Source: Melioribacteraceae bacterium (GTDB lineage: Bacteria; Bacteroidota; Ignavibacteria; Ignavibacteriales; Melioribacteraceae). From it: a DNA stretch of 41,028 nucleotides. Below the pieces are notes generated by a model, which did not search any database, was not told where the DNA came from, and worked only from the letters and a program-made list of their open reading frames with translations. The DNA lies in assembly GCA_023230485.1 (NCBI GenBank), contig JALNXG010000033.1:1-41028 (forward strand), given 5' to 3'. Position 1 is the stretch's first letter. Each line of letters starts with the position of its first letter. Made by a program: the position numbers and the translations under genes. Shown one piece after another: positions 33,998 to 41,028 of the stretch.

Positions 33998-34889
33998 TAT
34001 TGGGTATATATCCGAAATTTTTTAATTGATATGGATTAGAACGCCATTTCTCTTTTACTTTTACAAAGAGTTCAAGGTAGACTTCTCTCTCAAGAAATTT
34101 TTCGATTTCTTCTCTCGATTTTCTCCCTAATTTTTTTATACTCTCCCCTTTATTACCAATAATAATCGGCTTTTGCGAATCCCTCTCTATTATTATCGAA
34201 GCAGAGATATAATCTTTGGCATTTTCTCTCTCCTTAAATTCTTCAATCACTACTTCTGTACTATATGGGATTTCATCTCTATACATTTCAAAAATCTTTT
34301 CACGGATAATTTCACTTACATAAAACCGTTCATTCTCATCAGTCAATTGATCATCAGGATAATATTTCGGATGCTCCGGTAAGTACTCTAAAATTTTTTC
34401 CATAACAGAATTAATATTAAATCCTGCAGTCGCTGAGATAGCAATCACATCATCAAAAAGTGAATTCTTTTTATTAACGTCAATAAGATTCTGAACTCGT
34501 ATATCATTACTAATATCGATTTTATTAATGATTAGAATCTTTTTGAGGTCATTATTCAATAAGTTCTTAATCGTTTCATTCTCAAAAATCCTTGCATCAT
34601 CTTCTGTAATATCAATCATAAAAAGGAGTATATCAGAATCCTTCGCTGAATAAAGAATATAATCGAGCATCCTTTCTTGAAGTAAATATTCGGGATTTAA
34701 TATTCCGGGAGTATCATAAAAAACAACTTGATGATCCGGTTCGCTTATTATACCTAATATTCTTTTTCGTGTCGTCTGTGGTTTATTAGAAATAATAGAT
34801 AGCTTCTGCCCAAGAAGAGCATTTAATAAAGTCGATTTGCCTGCATTTGGTTTACCAACTATCGAAACGAATCCTGCTTTTACACACAT
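33990..34889 (-). CDS. era: GTPase Era
   Basis: This GTPase assists 30S ribosome assembly. G1 is G-K-P-N-A-G-K-S-T, G2 includes P-Q-T-T-R-K-R, G3 is D-T-P-G, G4 is N-K-I-D, and a KH domain follows, with I-I-I-G-N-K-G-E-S-I-K-K-L-G. I choose ATG 34889 (299 residues, M-C-V-K-A-G-F-V), matching usual Era starts. The frame opens to TTG 34931, but the extra 14 residues are not family-like. Confidence 0.94.
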   Translation of the reverse strand: MCVKAGFVSIVGKPNAGKSTLLNALLGQKLSIISNKPQTTRKRILGIISEPDHQVVFYDTPGILNPEYLLQERMLDYILYSAKDSDILLFMIDITEDDARIFENETIKNLLNNDLKKILIINKIDISNDIRVQNLIDVNKKNSLFDDVIAISATAGFNINSVMEKILEYLPEHPKYYPDDQLTDENERFYVSEIIREKIFEMYRDEIPYSTEVVIEEFKERENAKDYISASIIIERDSQKPIIIGNKGESIKKLGRKSREEIEKFLEREVYLELFVKVKEKWRSNPYQLKNFGYIPNND

Positions 34890-34964
34890 TTTGCGTCCAT
34901 GATACTCATTGATTTTAATAAAGAAAGGCAATATAAAGAATTGGCAGGTTAAAAATATTCTTGC

Positions 34965-35507
34965 TTATGAAAAATGCTCGATTTTGTTTTTTATCTGTTT
35001 GTGTGAGTCAATTAGTATATAGGCACTAATCAATAATAATAATGTAAGTACTATTCCTATATAATAAATATCTTTACTTGAGAATATCGCAGAAAGAAAT
35101 CCAATTGAATTATCAATTATCTTATTTTCTTTTGGAATTAATTTAGAAGCTTCATTTATTGTTTCTGTAATTGCGGTTGATTCCCCTCTGGATAGAGAGG
35201 CAGCATAACCTACTAAACCTAAAATTCCAATAGAAAAAAATGTAACAACCGAATAAAATAAATAAGGAACTTTCTTTCTTATTGTTTTTGTTGATCGATT
35301 AATTACATCCATTATCTTGGAAGTAATACCCTCGGGAGCTGAAATTATTTCAATCTCTTTTAATGTATTCTCAACAATCTTCATCGAACGTAATTCATCT
35401 GAAATTTCCGGCTTCTCTAAAATTAATTGATTTAATTCATTGAGTTCATTCGAGTCCAACTCGTTATCTATATATTTATTGAGCAATTCATCTTTTGGGT
35501 GTATCAT
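34965..35507 (-). CDS. Probable anti-sigma factor, membrane-bound
   Basis: This 180-residue protein has a cytosolic N-terminal part (1-80) with L-L-N-K-Y-I-D-N-E-L near residue 8, as at the start of many anti-sigma factors. Two membrane helices follow (about 82-104 and 147-166), with an extracytosolic loop between. It has no HxxxCxxC zinc site and no cysteine at all, so it is not a ZAS-type zinc protein. The ATG overlaps the sigma gene stop by four bases. Function is inferred mainly from this pairing. Confidence 0.8.
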   Translation of the reverse strand: MIHPKDELLNKYIDNELDSNELNELNQLILEKPEISDELRSMKIVENTLKEIEIISAPEGITSKIMDVINRSTKTIRKKVPYLFYSVVTFFSIGILGLVGYAASLSRGESTAITETINEASKLIPKENKIIDNSIGFLSAIFSSKDIYYIGIVLTLLLLISAYILIDSHKQIKNKIEHFS

Positions 35508-36070
35508 AAATATTCCTTGTGATAATTATGTTTTATCAATAAGTCTTTAAGAACAATACGTGATCTATGTAATAATACTTTTGTATTTACTAATGAGATA
35601 TCGAGAACTTTACTTATCTCATTAAGCGATAATCCATCTATGTAAAATAATATAATTACTAATGCATTTCTAATGGGAAGTTTATCAACTATATTAAGTA
35701 AATATTCAGTTCTGTTTTCCGTAGAGGCATAAACATTTAAATCAATCTCTCCAATATCAAAAGTTTCATCGATTGAAATCATTTCTTGTTCAAGTTTTCT
35801 TTTCTTTGAAGCATGTATTGAAAGCCCTGTATTAAAAACTATCTTATAGAACCAAGTCGAGAATTGAGCCTCTTTCCTGAATGAACTAATATTATTGAAT
35901 GCTTTTAGGAAACTATCCTGAAGAGCTTCTTCGGCATCCATCTCATTCTTAAGTATGCGCTTAAGTAAATTGAATCCCTTATCCTTGTACCGATCGATAA
36001 GGAGAGAATAATCTCCCTTATTGCCTCTAAGTACAGATTCTATTATTTCATTATCAGTTAAATGTTTCAT
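35504..36070 (-). CDS. ECF-family RNA polymerase sigma factor
   Basis: This 188-residue sigma-70-type ECF factor has region 2 (about 20-85, with D-A-E-E-A-L-Q-D-S-F-L-K-A-F and F-S-T-W-F-Y-K-I) and region 4 (about 125-175, with L-P-I-R-N-A-L-V-I-I-L-F-Y and S-L-N-E-I-S-K-V-L-D). ATG 36070 is preceded by GTG 36073, which is equally possible. Neither has a Shine-Dalgarno. An ECF-type promoter ends just upstream (36078-36106), so the mRNA may be leaderless. It is paired with an anti-sigma gene. Confidence 0.92.
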   Translation of the reverse strand: MKHLTDNEIIESVLRGNKGDYSLLIDRYKDKGFNLLKRILKNEMDAEEALQDSFLKAFNNISSFRKEAQFSTWFYKIVFNTGLSIHASKKRKLEQEMISIDETFDIGEIDLNVYASTENRTEYLLNIVDKLPIRNALVIILFYIDGLSLNEISKVLDISLVNTKVLLHRSRIVLKDLLIKHNYHKEYL

Positions 36071-36077
36071 CACTACT

Positions 36078-36106
36078 TTTGACTAAAATTAATAAATAAA
36101 GGTTAC
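36078..36106 (-). promoter_or_regulatory. Candidate ECF promoter of the sigma/anti-sigma operon
   Basis: Minus-strand GTAACC (36101-36106), 17 bases, then GTCAAA (36078-36083). The same two hexamers occur on the plus strand 18 bases apart for the divergent gene. AAC in the -35 element and GTC in the -10 element are usual for ECF promoters. The sigma ATG is 7 bases past the -10 element. Confidence 0.6.
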
Positions 36107-36127
36107 ATAAAGATTTTTGTAACCTTT
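36098..36127. repeat. 10-bp perfect inverted repeat in the divergent promoter region
   Basis: AAAGGTTACA (36098-36107) and TGTAACCTTT (36118-36127) are exact inverted copies with a 10-base spacer. Each arm holds the -35 element of one of the two facing ECF-type promoters. A dimeric regulator could also use it as an operator. Confidence 0.9.
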
Positions 36128-36148
36128 TGTATCTCTAACATAGTCAAA
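36119..36148 (+). promoter_or_regulatory. Candidate ECF promoter of the DUF6249-type gene
   Basis: GTAACC (36119-36124), 18 bases, then GTCAAA (36143-36148) read on the plus strand. Transcription would begin near 36155, giving a leader of about 30 bases that contains GGAGG. Confidence 0.6.
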
Positions 36149-36185
36149 TAAGTAGAACAAATAAATAAATTAAATGGAGGCAGCT

Positions 36186-36539
36186 ATGCCGGGCGAATTA
36201 ATACCTATTATAATGTTTTTGGTAGTTGGATTAGTTTTAATCATGTTTTTTTACTTCCGCTCCAAAGAAAGAACATTAATGTTAGAAAAAGGTCTTACAG
36301 CTGAACAGATGTTAGAATTTTATAAAACTAAACCAGTTCCTTATCTTGGATTAAAATTTGGAATTATAACTATATTCTTCGGTATTGGTCTTGGTGTTGG
36401 ATTATTAATGGAAGGTTATACAAGTGAAGAAGCATGGATTCCTTTCTTATTAATAACCTTATCGGGACTTGGTTTTGTTATTGCTCATTTTGCAGTTAGA
36501 GAATTAGAAAAGAAAGACAAAAAAGAGAATTTATTATAA
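36186..36539 (+). CDS. Small membrane protein of the DUF6249 type
   Basis: This 117-residue protein has three membrane segments (about 4-24, 53-74 and 82-103). Between the first two is a cytosolic stretch with F-R-S-K-E-R-T-L-M-L-E-K-G-L-T-A-E-Q. It resembles DUF6249 proteins that often sit beside ECF sigma genes in Bacteroidota; function is unknown. I choose ATG 36186, since GGAGG (36176-36180) is five bases upstream; ATG 36174 would overlap that site. A matching ECF-type promoter suggests that the neighbouring sigma factor controls it. Confidence 0.75.
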   Translation: MPGELIPIIMFLVVGLVLIMFFYFRSKERTLMLEKGLTAEQMLEFYKTKPVPYLGLKFGIITIFFGIGLGVGLLMEGYTSEEAWIPFLLITLSGLGFVIAHFAVRELEKKDKKENLL

Positions 36540-36568
36540 AAAAATTGCCGCCCAAATTGGGCGGCTTT
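36538..36568 (-). terminator. Terminator shared by trxB and the DUF6249-type gene
   Basis: GCCGCCC (36547-36553) pairs with GGGCGGC (36559-36565) around AAATT. On the minus strand it is followed by AATTTTTTTATAA, a good T-run for trxB. On the plus side only TTT follows. Confidence 0.85.
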
Positions 36569-36571
36569 AAA

Positions 36572-37522
36572 TTATGCTAATTCGTTCTCTTCGAGCCATC
36601 TTTGTGCATCAAGTGCCGCCATACATCCTGTACCCGCAGCGGTTACTGCTTGTCGGTAAGTCTTATCAGCCACATCACCCGCAGCGAATACACCTTCAAT
36701 ACTCGTATGTGTAGTCCCGGGTTTTACGTTTAAGTATCCGGTTTGATCCATTTCCAAAATTCCATCAAATAAAGAGGTATTCGGCTGATGACCAATTGCA
36801 ATAAATACGCCATCAATCGGCATTTCTGTTAATGAGCCATCCTGTGTATTCTGAAGAATTACTCCCGTTACACTCTTTCTGCCCATCTCTTCTTTGCCAA
36901 GAACTTCTTTTATAACTGAATTAAGTGCATACTTAATTTTCGGATTCTTAGCTGCTCGATCAACCATAATTTTAGAACCTCTAAATTCTTCACGGCGATG
37001 AACTATCGTTACTTCAGAAGCGAATTTTGTAAGGTAAGTTGCCTCCTCAAGAGCGGTATCTCCTCCGCCGACTACTAAAATTTTTAAATTCTTAAAAAAG
37101 AAACCATCACAAGTAGCACATGCCGAAACACCAAATCCCATATATTTTTTTTCACTTTCGATATTTAGCAATTTTGCCGATGCACCTGTCGATATAATAA
37201 CAGAATCAGCTGTGTGAGTTTCTTTATCTGTTTTTACTGTGAAGGGTCGTTTGTTAAAATCGACTTCTGTTACATTTGTAAAGAAACTTTTTGCTCCGAA
37301 CCTGAGCGCTTGTTTTCTCATTACATCCATTAATTCTGGTCCTTGAATACCATGTTCAAAACCGGGAAAGTTTTCTACTTCCGTAGTTATTGTAAGCTGT
37401 CCGCCCGGTTGATTGCCTTCAAATATTATTGGTTCTAAATTCGCTCTCGATGCATAAATAGCAGCTGTCAATCCTGCCGGTCCAGATCCGATTATAATTA
37501 CTTTGTGATGATTATCTGCCAT
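36572..37522 (-). CDS. trxB: Thioredoxin reductase
   Basis: This 316-residue flavoenzyme uses NADPH to reduce thioredoxin. FAD loop G-S-G-P-A-G (12-17), redox pair C135-A-T-C138, NADPH loop G-G-G-D-T-A and the C-terminal G-V-F-A-A-G-D-V-A-D are present. The CxxC pair separates it from the YpdA bacillithiol-disulfide reductases, which lack it. AAGGAAAG precedes the ATG. It is a single gene; the 218 bases to queG hold no clear terminator. Confidence 0.96.
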   Translation of the reverse strand: MADNHHKVIIIGSGPAGLTAAIYASRANLEPIIFEGNQPGGQLTITTEVENFPGFEHGIQGPELMDVMRKQALRFGAKSFFTNVTEVDFNKRPFTVKTDKETHTADSVIISTGASAKLLNIESEKKYMGFGVSACATCDGFFFKNLKILVVGGGDTALEEATYLTKFASEVTIVHRREEFRGSKIMVDRAAKNPKIKYALNSVIKEVLGKEEMGRKSVTGVILQNTQDGSLTEMPIDGVFIAIGHQPNTSLFDGILEMDQTGYLNVKPGTTHTSIEGVFAAGDVADKTYRQAVTAAGTGCMAALDAQRWLEENELA

Positions 37523-37740
37523 AAATTCTTTCCTTATCTCAATACGTTAAATTAATTTTCTTTAATAATTAATTAGATTCAAAAATAACAAAATGGATTC
37601 TTAATAAATACTTCATCTAATTAAAAATAAAAATATCCTTCAACCTCATCAAAAATATTATACCTGATTGAGTTTATAAAATTCAATGTAATTTTAGAAC
37701 CTGTGCTTTGATTGCTAAACTTTTTCCTCTATTAACACCA

Positions 37741-38667
<927 letters not shown>

Positions 38668-38675
38668 GGCAGGGA

Positions 38676-39008
38676 TTACCAGCTTAATTCTTTTTTTGTA
38701 ACATTCACGAATACAAAACCATTTTCGATTTTAACAGGATAAGTTTTTAATCCCCTTCTATCAGGAGCTACGTTGCCTGTGGTAAGATCGAATTTCCAGC
38801 CATGAAGTGGGCATACCACACCATGATCTTCAATAAACCCTTCATGAATCTTACGTGCTTGCTGATGAGGACAAGTATTATTGAGAGCATAGACTTCTCC
38901 ATCCACCTTGAAAATAGCAATCTCTTCATCATCGAGATACACCCTCTTCCCCACACCCTCTTTCAATTCCGCCACCTTACAGGCTTTTATAAAATTTTCA
39001 GTTTCCAT
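38676..39008 (-). CDS. Rieske [2Fe-2S] ferredoxin (NirD-like)
   Basis: This 110-residue single Rieske domain has C46-P-H48 and C66-P-L-H69-G-W as cluster ligands, and no membrane anchor or signal. It resembles the small subunit of nitrite reductases and soluble Rieske ferredoxins. The reductase or oxygenase partner is not obvious here. Placed directly before queG, it could supply electrons, but this is inference. ATG 39008 follows AGAGAG; TTG 39011 is also in frame. Confidence 0.9.
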   Translation of the reverse strand: METENFIKACKVAELKEGVGKRVYLDDEEIAIFKVDGEVYALNNTCPHQQARKIHEGFIEDHGVVCPLHGWKFDLTTGNVAPDRRGLKTYPVKIENGFVFVNVTKKELSW

Positions 39009-39069
39009 CAACTCTCTGTATAATTCTTATAAAACATATCTACTTACTTAATTTTAGTATTACATAATA

Positions 39070-39918
39070 CTATTCAACTGAATCAATGATCTTTCCTAAA
39101 GTAAACCCTTTCTCGGTCTGTTTGATCGTTCCTATCGCTATATTTTCATCATGCTCAAAATAGATTTTCCATTCCTCTTCTATCGCATTTTTATATAATG
39201 CTTTCTTCTCTTCAATTGTCTTTATTGGTTGAATATCATACCCCATAACAAACGGTAGATGAATATGCGAAGCAAAAGGAAGAAGGTCTCCGCAATATAC
39301 AAGCGTTTGTGAGCTATCACTAATTTTCACCATCTGCTGAGCGATTGTATGCCCATCTATTAACATAAACTCAATATCGTCATCGAAAGATTTTTCACCA
39401 TCAATTAAATTTAGCACACCTTCTTCATAAAGCGGCATAAATCTATTTAAATGAAAACTTCCACGATCGCGGTCTGATGGATTCAATGCCCATTCAAAAT
39501 GTTTTTTCTGAACATGGTACTTTGCATTAGAAAATGCAGGTATCCATTTTTCATTTTCAAATTTTGTAGAACCACCTGTGTGATCGAAATGTAAATGAGT
39601 CAATATTACATCTGTGATTTCATCAGGTGAAATTTTCAAAGATGATAATGATTTCTCCAACATACCCGTTTCATTTTCATAATCGTAGATTTTCTTGAAC
39701 TTACCATCCCAACCTGTACCCACACCAGTATCGATAAGAATTTTTTTTGAACCACTCTCTAATAGTAGACACCGGGCAGCAAGGACAGTTCTATTCTGCT
39801 CATCAGAGCTATTTGTGCGTTCCCAAAGTGGTTTTGGGATTATACCGAACATCGCTCCACCATCGAGTTTAAATGTTCCGGTGTCTATTTTGTGAAGTTT
39901 ATATTTGCCTATTTGCAT
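39070..39918 (-). CDS. Metallo-beta-lactamase-fold hydrolase
   Basis: This protein of 282 residues has the zinc motif H-L-H-F-D-H-T-G-G (T-H-L-H-F-D-H), a later G-H-T, and the bridging Asp in V-Y-C-G-D-L-L-P. I cannot tell glyoxalase-, lactonase- or nuclease-type activity from sequence. The N terminus M-Q-I-G-K-Y-K-L follows ATG 39918; TTG 39924 is in frame upstream. It lies 61 bases upstream of the Rieske gene on the same strand. Confidence 0.88.
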   Translation of the reverse strand: MQIGKYKLHKIDTGTFKLDGGAMFGIIPKPLWERTNSSDEQNRTVLAARCLLLESGSKKILIDTGVGTGWDGKFKKIYDYENETGMLEKSLSSLKISPDEITDVILTHLHFDHTGGSTKFENEKWIPAFSNAKYHVQKKHFEWALNPSDRDRGSFHLNRFMPLYEEGVLNLIDGEKSFDDDIEFMLIDGHTIAQQMVKISDSSQTLVYCGDLLPFASHIHLPFVMGYDIQPIKTIEEKKALYKNAIEEEWKIYFEHDENIAIGTIKQTEKGFTLGKIIDSVE

Positions 39919-39954
39919 AATCAATTCTACATTTGTGAATAAATTTGAGGAATT

Positions 39955-40815
39955 ATGAAACTCTTCCGTCTAGCAAATCTAATATTATTTATTTTACTAA
40001 TCTACTCTTGCTCATCAATTGAGCAAAAGCAAGTACACGATAAGCCAACTGAACTATCGGTAATGACGTTTAATATTCGACTCGGAACAGTTGATGATGG
40101 AAAAAATAATTGGAATAATCGTAAGCTAATGGTAGCAGAAGTTATTAGTGAATCATTTCCTGACATCCTCTGTCTTCAAGAAGCTTTCAAATTTCAGATT
40201 GATGAGATTATGTCATTACATCCCAACTATGCTTTAATAGGAGTAGGAAGGGATGACGGTATAGATCAAGGGGAATATTCCTGCGTTCTATATTCGAGGG
40301 ACCGATTCATAGTCGATTCAACTGGTAATTTTTGGCTTTCCGATACTCCCGAAACACCCGGCTCGATGACTTGGGGTAATGTTTTCCCAAGGATCTGTAC
40401 TTGGGCTAAACTTTTTGATAAATTTAATAATAAAGAATTTTTTGTTTTTAATACTCATTTAGACCATCAAATCCAGTTAGCTAGAGAGAATGGAGTAAAA
40501 TTAATTTTGGAAAGAATGAAAATAGTTGCACCGGAATTACCGATAATCCTAACCGGAGATTTTAATAGTGATGAAACAAATCCCGCTATTAAATTAGTTC
40601 TAAATAATAATTTTACTGATTCGTATCGTGCATTGAATAAACGTACTGACCGTGAGGGTACTTTTAATGATTTTAAAGGAATTGAAAATGAAGAACGGAT
40701 TGACTTCATCTTTGTAAATAGATTTTTCACACCGATTAAATCAGAGATAATAAGATATAACCGTAATGGACTTTATCCTTCAGACCATTTCCCGGTAATT
40801 AGTCGTTTTAAATAA
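39955..40815 (+). CDS. Lipoprotein of the endonuclease/exonuclease/phosphatase family
   Basis: This 286-residue protein begins with a signal and lipobox (L-I-Y-S-C, Cys19), so it is lipid-anchored in the envelope. The EEP fold motifs are T-F-N-I-R, Q-E-A, N-T-H-L-D-H, G-D-F-N-S-D and S-D-H-F-P. Members cleave phosphodiesters (nuclease, sphingomyelinase or inositol phosphatase types); the substrate is unclear. GAGGA precedes the ATG. It is divergent from the MBL-fold gene by 36 bases. Confidence 0.88.
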   Translation: MKLFRLANLILFILLIYSCSSIEQKQVHDKPTELSVMTFNIRLGTVDDGKNNWNNRKLMVAEVISESFPDILCLQEAFKFQIDEIMSLHPNYALIGVGRDDGIDQGEYSCVLYSRDRFIVDSTGNFWLSDTPETPGSMTWGNVFPRICTWAKLFDKFNNKEFFVFNTHLDHQIQLARENGVKLILERMKIVAPELPIILTGDFNSDETNPAIKLVLNNNFTDSYRALNKRTDREGTFNDFKGIENEERIDFIFVNRFFTPIKSEIIRYNRNGLYPSDHFPVISRFK

Positions 40816-40901
40816 TTACTTCGATAATAGGATATTAGTAAATAACCGCAGCAAAAAGATGGTGAATTTGCTTTTCCCTTATTGTCCTAAATATTTAGAT
40901 A

Positions 40902-40933
40902 AAAAAAATGGCTGCTAAATGGCAGCCATTTTC
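40902..40933 (-). terminator. Terminator of the ferredoxin gene (also faces the EEP gene)
   Basis: ATGGCTGC (40908-40915) and GCAGCCAT (40922-40929) form a perfect 8-bp stem with a six-base loop. On the minus strand eight T's follow, so it mainly ends the ferredoxin transcript eight bases past its stop. On the plus strand only TT-C follows. Confidence 0.85.
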
Positions 40934-40940
40934 ATTAAAA

Positions 40941-41028
40941 TTATCTTCCTAAACTATCGAGATGATCTTTTCTCTTTAATAGAGTTTCTTCATCTTCAAC
41001 ATGGTTTGGATCTGGTACACAGCAATCA
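40941..41028 (-). CDS. 3' end of a [4Fe-4S] ferredoxin, cut by the window edge
   Basis: On the minus strand the last 88 bases encode 28 residues and a stop: D-C-C-V-P-D-P-N-H-V-E-D-E-E-T-L-L-K, ending S-L-G-R. The D-C-C-x-P-D-P-x-H-V-E tail is typical of the C terminus of 2[4Fe-4S] ferredoxins of the YfhL-like kind. The cluster-binding part lies outside the window, so the call rests on the tail and on the well-placed terminator after the stop. Confidence 0.7.
   Translation of the reverse strand, partial: DCCVPDPNHVEDEETLLKRKDHLDSLGR

Noticed and set aside
34890..34931. N-terminal extension of era to TTG 34931
   Set aside because: Era proteins begin close to the G1 motif; ATG 34889 fits.

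Overview
The window is a bacterial chromosome segment of low GC content (about one third G+C by eye). It most resembles the Ignavibacteria and relatives (Bacteroidota/Chlorobiota, FCB group). The main clues are a secreted protein ending in a type IX secretion sorting domain of the 'NYPNPFNPET...' kind, a SUF operon with a bacilliredoxin, a bacillithiol glycosyltransferase (BshA), a DUF6249-type membrane protein beside an ECF sigma factor, and several TTG/GTG starts with good Shine-Dalgarno sites. The lineage is an inference, because no rRNA gene is present. I see no phage genes, transposases, CRISPR arrays or other mobile DNA. Genes are tightly packed and mostly on the minus strand.

Layout, left to right. 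1-1500: the 5' end of an unknown minus-strand gene, then a single plus-strand deoxyhypusine synthase-like gene with its terminator. 1800-4450: a coupled lipoprotein and HExxH secreted metallopeptidase. 4550-10700: a complete SUF iron-sulfur assembly operon, sufB-sufC-sufD-sufS-sufT-bacilliredoxin-rrf2. 10800-13800: ptsN-hisS-unknown-rlmB. 13990-16360: an unknown membrane protein, an esterase, and an EamA transporter that follows glnA. 16370-19130: glutamine synthetase and enolase. 19290: tRNA-Arg(CCU). 19390-22100: a small membrane protein, a cyclase/TolB-like/TPR sensor protein and an H-type-lectin-like secreted protein. 22200-28600: nucleotide-sugar genes (rfbD, galE-rfbC-ugd), bshA and a membrane acetyltransferase. 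28580-34900: an overlapping housekeeping cluster, era-EamA-acylphosphatase-ispF-dedA-lnt-ltaE-thioesterase. 34960-36540: an ECF sigma/anti-sigma pair divergent from a DUF6249-type gene. 36570-41028: trxB, queG with a Rieske protein, a metallo-beta-lactamase-fold hydrolase, an EEP-family lipoprotein, and the 3' end of a ferredoxin.

How the genes fit together. Thiol and iron-sulfur biology recurs: SUF, a bacilliredoxin inside the SUF operon, an Rrf2 regulator with the expected cysteines, BshA, TrxB, a Rieske protein and ferredoxins. The galE-rfbC-ugd and rfbD genes supply UDP-galactose, UDP-glucuronate and dTDP-rhamnose precursors for surface glycans. Lnt and two lipoproteins belong to envelope biology.

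The most interesting non-coding structure is between the ECF sigma gene and the DUF6249-type gene. A perfect 10-bp inverted repeat there places the same hexamer pair, GTAACC and GTCAAA, on both strands at 17- and 18-bp spacing. This looks like a pair of divergent ECF-type promoters. The sigma-side copy lies so close to the sigma start codon that its mRNA would be leaderless. I did not find a clearly new multi-gene system; most genes fall in known families.
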